Shown: in pieces, positions 11,311 to 22,232 of the stretch
Layout of the letters: every line of letters begins with the position of its first letter
Position numbering within the stretch: the first letter of the stretch is position 1
Assembly: GCA_015680685.1 (NCBI GenBank)
Contig: MNCI01029721.1
Coordinates: 455 to 46,579 of the forward strand
Length of the DNA stretch: 46,125 bases
Direction: 5' to 3'
Source: Gnetum montanum
Taxonomy: Eukaryota > Streptophyta > Gnetopsida > Gnetales > Gnetaceae
Program-made: the position numbers and the translations under genes
Notes under the pieces: generated by a model
The model's database searches: none
The model's input: only the letters and a program-made list of their open reading frames with translations
What the model was told of the DNA's origin: nothing

Positions 11311-13190
11311 CTCATAATCATAGCAAGCTTGATGAAAAATCTATCAAATGTATTTTTATTAGCATTCTAATTCCAAAGCATATAGGCTATATAACTCTAT
11401 TAGTTGAAAAGTGTTCATTAGTAGGAATGCTAAGTTTGATGAATTGGCAACCTGGACATGGCATAAGAATTATGAGTACTTCAAATTTTTAATCAATGGA
11501 GAAACAAATGGAGTTCAACAAAAAACTCCTTCTACTTTACCAGATTCATCAATTCTAGCTTCACTAAATTCTACCATTTCAAGTTCTAGCAATCGTAGTA
11601 CTCCTCCAAGAAAGTTCAAGTCATTGACTGAAGTCTATGAGACAACACAAGCCTTGTTTGTTGTAGATCCAAAAAGTATTGAAGAAGTAGAAAAGAAGGA
11701 AGAATGATGTAATGCAATGGCAGAGGAGATGAAGGAAATTGAAAAAAAAATGATACATGGGAATTGGTAGAACTACCAGAAGCCAAGAATATTATAGAAG
11801 TTAAATAGATTTTTAGAACAAAATATGATGCAAATGGTAGCATTCAAAAGCACAAGGCTCAACTCATGGAAAAAGGATATTCAAAGCAAAAACGTGTGGA
11901 TTTTAAAGATACTTGTTTACTAGTTGCATAGTTTGAAACTGTGAGATACTGTTAGCCTTCGCTACTTAATTGAATTGGCCTATTTATCAATTTGATGTAA
12001 AGCTTGCATTCCTAAATGGAGACTTAAAGGAAGAAGTTTATGTCTCTCAACTTGAAGGCTTTATTGTTCAAGGAAAAGAAGAACAAGTTTATAGGTTAAT
12101 AAAGGCACTTTACGAATAGAAGCAGACTCCAAGGACATGGTATAGCAAAATTGACTCATATTTTCTTGAAAATGGCTTTGAAAGGAATAAGAATGTATCC
12201 AATATTTATTTCAAGAAACAAGGTAAAAATGATCTTATGATTATTTGCCTCTATGTGGATGATATGATATACATGGTTTCTTCTTCTTCACTCATTAAAG
12301 AATTCAAAGTTTGCATGAATAAAAAGTTTGAAATGTCAAATTTAGGTGTGCTACACTCCTTTCTTGACCTTGAAGTGAAGCAAGTTAAAGATGGAATATT
12401 TTTGTGACAAAGAAAATATGATACTAATTTGCTTAAACAATTTAACATGTTGAATTGAAAAATTATAGTAACACCTATGAACTTGAATAAGAAGTTGTAG
12501 GTTAATGATGGTACTGAACAAGAAAATGTAAGGCATTTCAGAAACTTAGTAGGAGGCTTAATCTATTTGACTCATACGAGACCTAACATAGCTTTGTTAT
12601 TTGGAGTTATTTCAAGATTCATGAAATCTCCTACAAAGCATCATCTTGGAGCAGCAAAGAAAGTGTTACAATATATTGCAGGAATAATTGATTTTGAACT
12701 ATGGTATGGTCACGTTTCAAAGTTCAAACTATCTGGATACACTGACAATGATTGGGTTGGAAGTTTGGAAGATAGAAGGAGCACTTTGGGTTATATTTTT
12801 AATCTTGGTTCACTTGCCATATGTTGAAGTTCAAATAAGTAAGCCATAACTGCCCTGTCTTCATCTAAAGTTGAATATGTAGCTGCAACCTCATTAGCAT
12901 GTCAAGCAATCTAGTTAAGGAAAATTCTTATAGATTTCAATTAAGAGAAAAAGGAAGTAACTGAAATTTATCGCAGCAACAAAGCTACAATTGCAATGTC
13001 AAAAAATATAGCCTACCATGGAAGAACTAAGCATATTTAAATTTGAGTTCATTTTATTTGAGATCTTGTGTCAAATGAATCGATTATCTTGAAGTATTGC
13101 AATACGAATGAGTAGGTGGTTAATACTCTCATGAAGTCTCTTCCTCAAGACAAACATATTTATTTCAGGCTTAAACTTAGTGTATGTAGT
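11311..13190 (+). pseudogene. Copia pol remnant: integrase tail, RT, RNase H
   Basis: The order matches Ty1-copia pol. SKLDEKSIKCIFIS near 11322 is the integrase tail, followed by a Ser/Pro linker. RT starts near 11690 (a WELVELPEAKN block at about 11758, then IFRTKYDANGSIQKHKAQL). Later come [18 protein letters not shown] (about 11990) and the active-site YVDD at 12253-12264. RNase H blocks are LIYLTHTRPNIAL, YTDNDWVGSLEDRRSTLGY (12567-12827 is open) and SSSKVEYVAAT. The end reads SLPQDKHIYFR before the PPT. At least a dozen in-frame stops (often TGG to TAG) and several shifts show it is dead. Confidence 0.88.
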
Positions 13191-13196
13191 TTTGAA

Positions 13197-13207
13197 TTAA
13201 GGGGGAG
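13197..13207 (+). other. Polypurine tract of the copia element
   Basis: TTAAGGGGGAG directly precedes the TGTTGGAG start of the 3' LTR. This is the usual plus-strand primer position in copia elements. Confidence 0.8.
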
Positions 13208-13504
13208 TGTTGGAGAATGATTCAAACTGAATATTAGTATTAATATCTTCTTGACTTGGTCATTTGTAGTTTTTTAGTTTTCTTGATTTTTTGTTTCTTT
13301 GTTTTTCTATTCTGAGATAATGGATAAGATAGTGCTAGATTTTCTGTAATTCAATTGCATTGTAAAGCCTATATAAAAGATATTTTAATATTGAATAATG
13401 TGAGGCACTTAAGCAATAAAAACAAAACATTAGCTTCATGTAATCTTCTCTCTTTTGTTTTGGATTATCATCTCCTTTGTCCCTCTATTTATGCCTTCCC
13501 ATCA
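13208..13504 (+). repeat. 3' LTR of the copia element
   Basis: Starts TGTTGGAGAATG and matches the 5' LTR to about 13408 (CCTATATAAAAG then ATTGAATAATGTGAGGC). The proposed end at 13504 (CCCATCA) rests on the TG...CA rule and the TATAC repeat, so it is less certain than the start. Confidence 0.65.
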
Positions 13505-13703
13505 TATACTCTCTATGTAATAGAGCTTTTTTATTTTTGTTTTCACCAACATAATAAAATCTTAAATTTTTTTTCAATTTTATTCTTAAAAAATTTTGCA
13601 TGCACTTTGATAAGTCTGATAGAATAACGATTCTTGCAATTTTGAATCCTGTTAAACATAGTCAATAATTCAGGATGTTTGTAACTTGACCAGTAAGTCC
13701 TGG

Positions 13704-13930
13704 GGCACATGCACATGGGGCTACTACTACAAGAACGAAGCGAAGAAACAAAGCTTCATCTACTATCAACCATATTTAAAATATCTCAATACCAAGGGCA
13801 AGAATTAGTATGGGTGTGGACCTATTCAGCTATTATGGAACTACAGCTATGGTTAGGCTGGTCAAGCCCTGAACTGAGATCTACTGAATAAGCTAGAGCT
13901 AGTCGCAACCGACACCACTGTGTGTGTTGT
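13704..13930 (+). pseudogene. GH19 chitinase exon-2 fragment
   Basis: One frame reads GTCTWGYYYKNEAKKQSF, then NTKGKN(stop)YGCGPIQLLWNYSYG, then AGQALN(stop)DLLNKLELVATDTTV. This is the family 19 chitinase core around YYGRGPIQLSWNYNYG and DLLNNPDLVATD. The glutamate in YKNEA sits where the second catalytic Glu of GH19 is expected. GH19 enzymes cut chitin and act in defence. Three in-frame stops and the loss of the rest of the gene make it a pseudogene. A CAG at 13671-13673 just upstream could be the old splice acceptor. It lies about 200 bp after the copia element; a second chitinase remnant is at 22.2-24.2 kb. Confidence 0.82.
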
Positions 13931-15209
13931 TCAAGACGATGAGAAACAACTTACCTTCAGTAGAAATTAGGACCTTTGAAAATATAGAATGGAAGACCTT
14001 TTAAACTATGATTTAAATTAAATAATTAACCTACTTTATACAATGTCCATCCAAAGAAAAGGAGGGTACTTGTAACCGTTGGAGGACTAGTTTGGATATT
14101 ATCATGTTTAACCATTCAGTATGAGATACATGATGTCAATAAACTTGTTGTCAATAAACTTGTTTAAGGTGTAATATTATGGGATCTAATTTTGAATAAA
14201 CTTGTTTAAGGTGTAAGATTATGGGGTCTAATTTTGAGAAGTAATGTTGGATCGAAATTTGGAAAGTGTCTTTCACATAGATGATTTTATTACTGTGCGC
14301 TAGCTTTTTGTAGTAGACAGGATAATGGGATGTTTGCCCTTTGAATGCTAAATAGAATTTGCAATGTTAGTAGGGGTGCAGGATCACGTTCTTCACCACA
14401 TGGATAAAGCCTAAATGCTTATTTGGTTCTATCAAAATTATTGTTTAAGATATGGAAACTTTGGATTAGTAGGAGAACCTTTATCTATACAGTAGGGCAA
14501 GGTAGACATGATAGTTATATCCTAAACATAAGAGTTATCTAGATACCTATGGATCACCAAGACCAACTTTTCTCTGCTCTTCAGGTAAGTATTGTAGTAA
14601 GCCCCAGGATAGATGATCATATAGCCTAACAAAATCTTGGCATGTTCCACTACCTTTTGGGAGGTATCCTACAAGAATGTCTATATATAAAAACAATTTT
14701 CATTTTTTACAAAAAGAAATAATATACTTTTCAAAACTACCCTTCTCTCTATTTATGACTCTAAGGTCAAGGGCTAGCTCTAGTTTTTCTGTTACAGCCA
14801 TAGTTTTTTAATATCGCTATACATCACTAGTTAAACTATAAACTATAATTGGTAGAATTAGAATTTTTGCTTACCTAAATTGAGTCAATACAATATTTTA
14901 TAAAAACACTTTATTATAAAAAAATAAATTTTGATTCTTAAAAGCCCTTGGTTGTGGTAAGAATTCATTTTTATAGATGTGGCATCTTTAGGCACAAAAA
15001 AACTCTTCTTAATTTGTAATTATAAGTGATTGGTATTAGAACCATGCATTACAAACATCCTTTTCAAGTTACTTGGTGTCTAATTTTCTCCTTGGCCATT
15101 TTTTGCTCTTTAAAAATTTCAAAGTTGTAATCTTAAACCTTCATGATGCATCTCCTAGTCATCACCACGTTGCCACCACTATAGATGCATGAAAGACCAT
15201 ACTAATGTT
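13931..15209. other. Intergenic DNA, no gene seen
   Basis: Contains a short tandem repeat (14153-14236) and a perfect splice-donor-like CAG|GTAAGT at 14582-14590. The flanking reading frames give nothing I recognise, so no exon is called. Confidence 0.45.
14153..14236. repeat. Two exact-length 42-bp tandem copies
   Basis: AATAAACTTGTTTAAGGTGT starts copies at 14153 and 14195. The copies differ at only a few positions (AATATTATGGGATC versus AAGATTATGGGGTC). Confidence 0.9.
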
Positions 15210-15747
15210 TGTTGATGCCAACATTGCCTATGCTAGGCACGAGGTCATGATCAACGAACATGTGGACCATTATAGTTGCAAAGTAGTCAAAATGCATAGA
15301 TCTAATTCATAGGAATTCAACAAATATTTTTTATTTACCTGTAATATCTTACAAGCATACCAGAAAACTCTTTGTTGAAACATTTAAACCATTTAATGAA
15401 GTAGTGAAGGTCATTGCTAAGGAACATTTTGATCATAGTTTTATTCAAAAAATTAAAGAAGTGAAGGAGGGTTAACTAGACAACATTGGAAACTTACAAA
15501 ATCTAAGAGACATAGAGATTGAGGATTTTATTGTTTTCAAATAATTGCCCTCTAGGCTAGGGAATATTTCTAGTTTAAAATCTTTAAAAATAAATAATTG
15601 CTAGATGATGTAGGTCATCAACATGCAAAGATTGTTGGATCTAGGAACACTTCAAAGAGCATTGGTGGGTTTTCACATCTTGCTAAGCTTTATGATATTA
15701 CAATTAAAGGGTGTTTTCCCTATGAGTCATAGTTACAATGATGGTAT
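15210..15747 (+). repeat. Left LTR-like direct repeat of element D
   Basis: Similarity to the right copy begins sharply at TGTTGATGCC and continues to ATGGTAT. The first ~200 bp are non-coding and LTR-like; the last ~300 bp encode a decayed leucine-rich-repeat fragment (separate entry). Confidence 0.75.
15440..15735 (+). pseudogene. NLR leucine-rich-repeat fragment, copy 1
   Basis: The reading includes LDNIGNLQNLRDIEIEDF, a stop, then LPSRLGNISSLKSLKINNC and MQRLLDLGTLQRALVGFHIL. Repeated LPxxLGNLxxLxxLxIxxC is typical of the LRR part of plant NLR immune receptors, which sense pathogen effectors. Several stops interrupt it (for example TAA after KEG and TAG after NNC). Only about 100 codons remain; no NB-ARC or TIR motif is nearby. 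A near-identical fragment lies at 21690-21985. Confidence 0.65.
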
Positions 15748-16010
15748 TTTTTTTTTCTTTGGCTGATGATCAATTTCAAAGTAAAAAGGCCAATGAACGC
15801 CTAGATGATGAGGCATATTACCAAGATGGTTTTGACCATATTAAAGTAGAGATTAGAAGTTTTACAATTTACAATGAGGATCTTATAAGCCTTATTATTA
15901 ATGACAAAATAAGTAATTCCATTGGAACCCACATGGTTTGGTTTTTCTTGGATCAATTTGGGAACCGTGCTCTTTTATCTCTAAATGTGATTAAATTACA
16001 AAATGATTAA
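15738..16010 (+). CDS. Unrecognised 90-codon open frame
   Basis: Opens inside the end of the left repeat and contains ANERLDDEAYYQDGFDHIKV and EIRSFTIYNEDLISLI. The amino-acid mix looks more protein-like than its surroundings. The alternating DGFDHIKVEI / LISLII pattern faintly recalls jacalin-type lectin strands, but I cannot support that. There is no promoter or homologue in the window. It may be chance, or the continuation of the captured gene. Confidence 0.2.
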   Translation: MMVFFFSLADDQFQSKKANERLDDEAYYQDGFDHIKVEIRSFTIYNEDLISLIINDKISNSIGTHMVWFFLDQFGNRALLSLNVIKLQND

Positions 16011-18480
16011 AGGGTTTCTACAATTCTACATAATGTGCATTATGGCCACAATACATCATACTCCGGCTTGGCACAATGTGTTGCACATGTATTTTATTGA
16101 ATTCTTCTAAGCTCTAAATTTATGTTAGAAACTACAATGACATTGGTAATTTTGCTGTAATTTCTGGCCCATGGATGAAGAACAAACCTAGGAATGTTCA
16201 ACAAGACTTGTCCTTTTAAGAAGTTTCCTATTCTGAGATTGTATCAAGGGTTTGAAATGGATGTAGGAATCTAGATCCTCTTGTAACAGACATTAAAATA
16301 TATTTGAGTGGTTGTACTTTCGCTACTGCATAACCAAGAACCATGATGTTGTAACTAACAAACAGGAATAACCAACAAAATCAGTGCAGTAATGAACATG
16401 ACGATAGCAAAAACAGAACAATGAAGGACACAACTTGATTATGTTCAAAGATTAAGCTTGAAATGATGATTCCATTGGAGAAGCAGAATGAATTGAAGGA
16501 GAAGGAGGTGGTGGACGTGGCAGAAATTACTAGCAAAGAGCAACAACCAATGTAAGATGTGTTTGTAACTGCTCAACATTTGGAGATGTGGGGGAAGTTA
16601 CGATAGAAAGTGGTAGGTGTTTTGGGAGTGCCAGTAAATCCAACAGTGGTGGGAAGCTATAAAGCTATTTATCACTAGCTACAAAAAAAATCATCATCAG
16701 ATCCTGGGGGTCTGGAGGGCTCTAAAATCCATTAGATCTTGGTGCTAGCCAAAAAACTAATGGACGATGGTATCCTTTTCCTTCGTGGCAACGCTTCCTG
16801 CTTCAAAACCAACAAAAGGTAGTTTCCTTGGGCAGCGTGGGAACATCCATGCGTAGGAACCATATAGCTTCAATCCTAAATGGTGCAAGAACATCCATGT
16901 GTAGGAACTACATGGCTTTAGTCTTGAACATTGCATTTGTGCTTTAGAAGGTGCATGAGAGGCCGCACCCAGTGATCAGTAGTGACAAACATGCCACATA
17001 GATGGCTGTGTGTCACCAGTAGTAGATCTGTTTCTCACTATAGGGGTAGTAGTGGCTTTGGACTATATTGAAGGACATGTGACTACAGAAAGTGTTGGTG
17101 TGGAGGTCTAGCCTCTCCTCTCTCTCCATAACAATGGTGACAACGGGACCCGAGAGCCTCCCCTCTCAGTGACGATGGCAGGAGACCTTCTCTCTCTTTC
17201 CTATCCATGTAGTAGGACCTAACAACCTCCTCTCCCTAATGTGATGACTATAGAGATAACAGGCATAGGATCTGCAGGGAGAACAAGGTTAAGTTTTCTC
17301 TCTCCAACAGCTTCCCTATTTTTTTCTACCCCAATGATAGACTACACAAGCAGTCTCCACTCTTTTCTCCAACATGTGATGACATTCAGCAACTGCAACA
17401 AGTGATGTCTCCCAGTAGTAAGGTTTCCTTTTCTATCTTAGTAATGTAGCAAGTTACATGATAGAAGCATGTGGTAATGCAGAGTAGACATTAGTGACAT
17501 CCCCCTCTCTCCCTCTTTAGGCAATGATCACAATTTTTTTGCCTAGTCATGAGTACCATTGGCAGTGAGAAACTAGCAACGCTAGTGGGACTAGCAAAAT
17601 TTTATTTATTTTAGTTACTTATTGTATTATTGAATTCAAAACAATCATTTAATTTAGGTTCCTTTTTTCAGTTTTATTTATTATTTTAAAATATCACATT
17701 GCCTTTTTCCATGTAAGAGTATTCTCAAGTTTTCATACCCATATGAAAGGCATCCTAACCAATAGTCTTCTTAAATGAGTTTTTTTTCTCAAGTGTTTGT
17801 GCGACCAAAATTTATGCATCAACACCTTTTTAGCTTTAGGAGAAGAACAATCTTTCTAGCCTTTTGTTTTTCCATATTAGTTTTTCTTATCATTTTTCTT
17901 GTACCTATTTTGTTTTCGATCCTGTTCCAGAACTTGTTGGTTTTTGTTTTCCTAAAATCTATGTTTTCAGCCATGGTGTTGAAAAATATTTTTTAAAAAT
18001 TTTCAAGCCCTTTTATTTTCTGATCTGAAAAGCTTGTCTTCTGAAAATTTTGGAGTCTTGTCACCCATTTGTAATCCTTTTTTAAAACAGCCTTCATCTT
18101 CTAGTCCCAATTTTAGATTTGTGTTTTGGTGGTGCTTACTTGACTTTGGTAAGGTGGTTTTATTTAATTATTCAATTTTAAGATTATTTTCCTAAAATTT
18201 TTAATTTTACTATTTTTCTTTTAAATTTTATAAGTATTGCAATTTCATATATTTATTTTTCTTTAAATTTTTTTGAATAGCATATTTTAGTATTTTTTCT
18301 TTGTTAAAAAAATTATTATTGCAATATTTCTTTTCCTTTTTGTTAATTTTAATGCTTTATTTTAACACTTATATTCTGCGATTTTTTATTTTATGAGAAA
18401 ACTTACCTCTACCCCTAACCGACAAACAACCAGTTACATTACATTAAGGAAATGACGAACTTCATGTTTTCCAAATTTTA
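16011..18480. other. Element D 5' interior, no coding seen
   Basis: No gag is recognised here. Holds a 48-bp tandem repeat (16841-16930), a CT-rich stretch with repeated CCTCTCTC-type phrases (about 17105-17520) and AT-rich DNA with long T runs (17.6-18.4 kb). Confidence 0.4.
16841..16930. repeat. Two-copy tandem repeat, 48 bp
   Basis: GAACATCCATG(C/T)GTAGGAAC starts at 16841 and 16889. Each copy continues with CATATAGCTTCAATCCT or TACATGGCTTTAGTCTT. Confidence 0.8.
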
Positions 18481-18499
18481 TTCTTAGGAGAACTTAGAC

Positions 18500-20120
18500 T
18501 AGGATGGTAGCTAATCAACTCCCAACTCCCTTGTTGAGCAACCCCTTCAACTTTAATAACTACCAAGATATCCCAAAATCACTTCAATATATATATATTT
18601 TTCCAATCCCACAAGCCCTACTAGTGATGCTTGCCAACATATATAATGTTTTGAAACCTTACTAGGCATCCACAACATTGTTTAAAACAACATAGAATGT
18701 AGGGTATTTGTGGCAATTTTTAGAAGCAAATCCACCCAATGCTTCACAAGAACCACACCCTCCTTCTCTACTTCGAATAACTCCACCTAAACAAGAAGTC
18801 AAAGATGAACATAAGACTTACAACCTAATTGCGGATTTAAAGAAAATTAAAGGTAACATTTCAATGTGTGACCTTCTACAGTTTAATGAAATGAAAGATG
18901 TAATCCAAGAGGTAGTTCATAAATCGGAAACCAATAAAGGAAAATCCATAGTAATCGAAAGGCATGTTCACTTCGTAGAAGGTCCTAACATGCTATTAGT
19001 ACAAAATGCAAACAATTCCATTTCATGCCACTTGAGGTATGTAAAGCCTTAAGAGAACAAATGCTACCACAAACAAAAAGTGTAATAAAACTTAACGCGT
19101 CTAATGTGCTTGTAGTAGGGTCATTAAAAGAAGTAAGAGTGAAAATTAAACAACAACCTACATTTACATGTTACACAAATATCTTAGTAGTTGACATGTT
19201 ACTCACTTATGTTGTGCTCTTATCTAGGAATTCTGGAGCCAACTTTGGAGGCTTCTTTAAGATATATTTCTCAGAACTATTAATCCCTATCAAAGGAAAA
19301 TCTAAATATATGGTCATACCTAGAGAATCCTTTTATAAGCAAGTTCTAACAGATTTTCATTACCAAAATCAATCTTTGGAGAACCAAAACCATAATCTTT
19401 ACATTGGGGTTATTGAGTTTGAGCATGGCGAACATGTTACAAATGCCCATGTGAGTGAAACTACAAAATAAATATTTTCTCTCATATACATTGCCCCCAA
19501 CCCTATTAAACTTCAAAAGAAGGTGGAAAATTTGATGAAGACACCTTATGTTATCATTAACACAATGGATTTCGTCTAAATGACATGCCACCTTTAAGAA
19601 AGGACAAAGATAAAAATGAGATCCCAAACATCAAAACATTAGAAGGTGTGCTAGATTTTGATGATGACATATCCATGGAACACTTTCCTAGAGAAGCTAT
19701 GTTCGATGGTTTACAAAAAATTAGACCTAAGATTGAAACTCATATGAAAGAAGAACTTGATGAACTTCTAAGATTTAAAATTACTCATCTTATGAAACGT
19801 TTAAATTTAGTGCCTACTGGAAAATGAACAAACAAATTACAATTAGGTTTTGATTTTTGTAATCTTAATAATCAACAAATTGTTAAATGATGGCTTGAAA
19901 AGAAACATGCGAGTAAATCCTTTAGGATAGAAGATCTAGTCTAGAGAAAGGGTAGAGCATTTGGTCAAACTAGTCTTTAAAGTATGTTCTATCCTATGTG
20001 GTCACATCCATTCCAAATTACAAATGTCCTTGGCCCTAATGTATACAAAATTTCTAATTGTAAGGACATAGGTTACATAGGAATTTTAATATATTTCATC
20101 TAAAGCATTTCTACTTAAGT
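18500..20120 (+). pseudogene. Element D gag-pro joined to integrase tail
   Basis: Blocks in order: a gag/linker end with TYNLIADLKKIKGNISMCDL (18.8 kb); a protease-like stretch with VVDMLLTYVVLLSRNSGANF then GGFFKIYFSELLIPIKGKSK (about 19190-19310), resembling the end of Ty3 aspartic protease (DVPLTYGxLLSRxW); a charged linker MKEELDELLRFKITHLMKRL (19750-19810); and an integrase C-terminal tail with SFRIEDLV, KGRAFGQTS and MWSHPFQITNVLGPNVYKIS (about 19918-20060). RT, RNase H and the integrase core are missing between linker and tail. Open frames at 18708-19052, 19025-19471 and 19585-19827 are in different frames. The product could not work. Confidence 0.7.
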
Positions 20121-21429
20121 GCCCCACGTGGACACTTGGTAATTCTTACTTGCATGTTTTCTTCCCCTCCATCATGCATTTCATTTGTATATAGTTGTAT
20201 TTGCATATTTTCTTTACATTTTCATCATCTCTTTCTTAGCATATTGGTTTTGGTTTTTGTTTTTCATATGATTTTAATAATCATTATGATCATTTGAGTT
20301 ACCAGGCATTGGATCATCATAACATCATTTGAAAATAATGCTTTATATATACTAGTACTATTACATAAAATCTCCTTAAACTATACATGTCAATAATATT
20401 ATGATTCTTCTAAGTTAATTTTAAGGTTTTAGTTTTATTAGTTATGTTGGATTATGGTGGACAAGATTTATGCTACTTATCATGTAATCATCATGATCAT
20501 GTGAGTGTAGGATAAGTGACATTGAAGAATGGTTAGGCACAATCACTAAGTGACCTTGGAAAACTCCATTTCCTTTCTCCTAAGCCCTAGCACTTAAGTG
20601 TAATATTCCATGGCTATCTTGTGCACAATGAGGTGAAGTATGTTCATCTCCACTTGAAAACCCTTAGCCACCTAGGAAACCTACTATAATGCCATCAAAT
20701 TATAATTAAAGACACATACACGAGGGTTGAACTACATCATTGGCAAATTTTTGAAAAGACTATGTTCTTTAGCAGTGTAGCTAATTGGCCAGACTTATGT
20801 TGGAATTCCTACCTTAAGAATGAAGTACACCATGAGCAAAGTTTCCTCAAGAAAAGAGAGAGAGAAAGAAAAAAAAAGAATAAGGACCATGTTCATTGAG
20901 AGTGTAATAAGTTCTTGAGTGTGATGGGATGTGGTATCAATCCTCACCCTAGCCTCCATTCCCCTTTTGAACAAAAAAAAAATCCTTTTTCCCCATCCCC
21001 TTCCTAAATGTCAAAAAAATCCTAAGGAAAAATCTAGAAGTTGCGACTAGCCATGTTCTAACATGAGCTTGTCTTCCTCATTAAGCTTAGTATATGTCTT
21101 GTGCTCAAAGTAGTCCACATACTTTTTACTTTTACCTTGTGAGAAGATTGGCAATGAGATCTTAATTTTATATTTTAATCATATATATATACCTATGTAG
21201 TTAAAATAATAAATTATATATTCAAATTTCAATTAAAGAAGATGGTGTCGTATGGGTCAACCATGTCTAATTCTCTTTTGATTATATGGTTATTTTAATC
21301 ATGTTTAGATTAATATAGTTTGCTTTGAAATTTTAATCTATTTGTGTTTTACAACATTTTCGATTCTTTATCTATTGCATTATTTTAAAATTTCTGTGGT
21401 TTTGTTATCCTTGTACTTGCATGCAATTA
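20121..21429. other. Element D 3' interior, no coding seen
   Basis: Non-coding stretch between the integrase tail and the polypurine tract, as is common in long Ty3 elements. Contains A-rich runs near 20860-20880 and 20975 and ATATATAT near 21181. Confidence 0.45.
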
Positions 21430-21446
21430 AAAGTTTGGGGGCTAAG
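21430..21446 (+). other. Polypurine tract of element D
   Basis: AAAGTTTGGGGGCTAAG lies directly before TGTTGATGCC. The G-run and its position fit a plus-strand primer, which is the main reason to call the downstream repeat a 3' LTR. Confidence 0.65.
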
Positions 21447-21988
21447 TGTTGATGCCAACATCACCCATGCTAGGCACGAGACCATGATCAATGGACATGT
21501 GGACATTATAGTTGCAAAGTAGTCAAAATGCACAAATCTAATTCATATGAATTTAACAAATATTCTTTATTTACCCGTAATATCTTACAAGCATACTAGA
21601 AAATTCTTCTGTTGGCACATTTAGACTAGTTAATGAAGCATTGATGGTCATTGCTAAGAAATATTTGGATCATAGTTTTATCCAAAAAATTAAAGAAGTG
21701 AAGGAGGGTTAACTAGACACCATTGGCAACTTACAAAATGTAAGAGATGTAGAGATTGAGGATTACAATCTTCTCAAAGGATTGTCCTGTGGGCTAGGTA
21801 ATATTTCTAGTTTGAAATCTTTCAAAATAAATAATTGCTAGATGGTGCAGGTCATCCACATGCAAAGATTGCTGGATCTAGGAACACTTGAAGGAGCATT
21901 GTTGGGTTTTCACATATTGCCAAGTTGTATGACATTATAATTAAAGGGTATTCGCCCCAGCTATGAGTCATACTTACAATCCTGGTAT
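21447..21988 (+). repeat. Right LTR-like direct repeat of element D
   Basis: Matches 15210-15747 throughout with scattered, mostly transition differences. The match ends at TGGTAT, a few bases before the chitinase promoter arm starts. If it is an LTR, its far end is missing or was cut off here. Confidence 0.7.
21690..21985 (+). pseudogene. NLR leucine-rich-repeat fragment, copy 2
   Basis: Same fragment as at 15440-15735, with a slightly better ending: LGNISSLKSFKINNC, a stop, then IHMQRLLDLGTLEGALLGFHI and, in another frame, YESYLQSWYP. Stops include the TAA after KEG shared with copy 1, so the fragment was already broken before it was duplicated. Confidence 0.65.
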
Positions 21989-22136
21989 CCTGTTGTAGTT
22001 TAGTTTACTTGGTAAAGATTTGTAGAGCAAGCTGTGAGCGGTGCCAATTCCCATCAAATTCACACCATTATCCATGACATGGGCTGGGTGTGGTTGGATC
22101 ACTTGCATAGACACTACACCCCTTTACTTCAATGCA

Positions 22137-22144
22137 TATAAATA
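22137..22144 (+). promoter_or_regulatory. TATA box of the chitinase pseudogene
   Basis: TATAAATA lies about 70-95 bp before the candidate start codons at 22214 and 22233, in a leader with ACTCCACAAATAAACATACC. It is preserved in the inverted arm at 22909-22916, which supports its being a real former promoter. Confidence 0.65.
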
Positions 22145-22232
22145 GAGCTCAAGATTGAGTAAAACTCCACAAATAAACATACCAATACATTTGATCTTCT
22201 TGAGGATAGCAAAGAATGACAGTGCCAAAAAG

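Larger units (their letters stand above)
11052..13504 (+). mobile_element. Ty1-copia element with large internal deletion
   Basis: A plus-strand element of about 2.45 kb: 5' LTR remnant, the tail of integrase, RT, RNase H, a polypurine tract and the 3' LTR. Gag, protease and most of integrase are missing: the 5' LTR leads within about 70 bp into the integrase C-terminal tail. A 5-bp TATAC lies at 11047-11051 and again at 13505-13509, consistent with a target duplication if the 3' LTR ends in CATCA at 13504. Stops and frameshifts are frequent. Confidence 0.85.
15210..21988 (+). mobile_element. Element D: Ty3-type deletion derivative
   Basis: Two direct repeats of about 540 bp (15210-15747 and 21447-21988) both begin TGTTGATGCCAACAT. 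The right copy is preceded by a polypurine tract. Between them lie gag/protease and integrase-tail remnants in plus orientation (18.5-20.1 kb). Reverse transcriptase, RNase H and most of integrase are absent. No primer-binding site was found after the left repeat, and no target duplication was found, so this assignment is less secure than for element C. The right repeat ends where the chitinase promoter region begins. Confidence 0.55.

Noticed and set aside
14582-14590. Perfect splice donor CAG|GTAAGT
   Set aside because: No flanking exon with recognisable coding was found; such a site occurs by chance in several kb.
15738-16010. Idea that this frame is a jacalin-like lectin
   Set aside because: Only a vague strand pattern; no GPWGG-type motif in frame. 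Kept as an unrecognised frame only.
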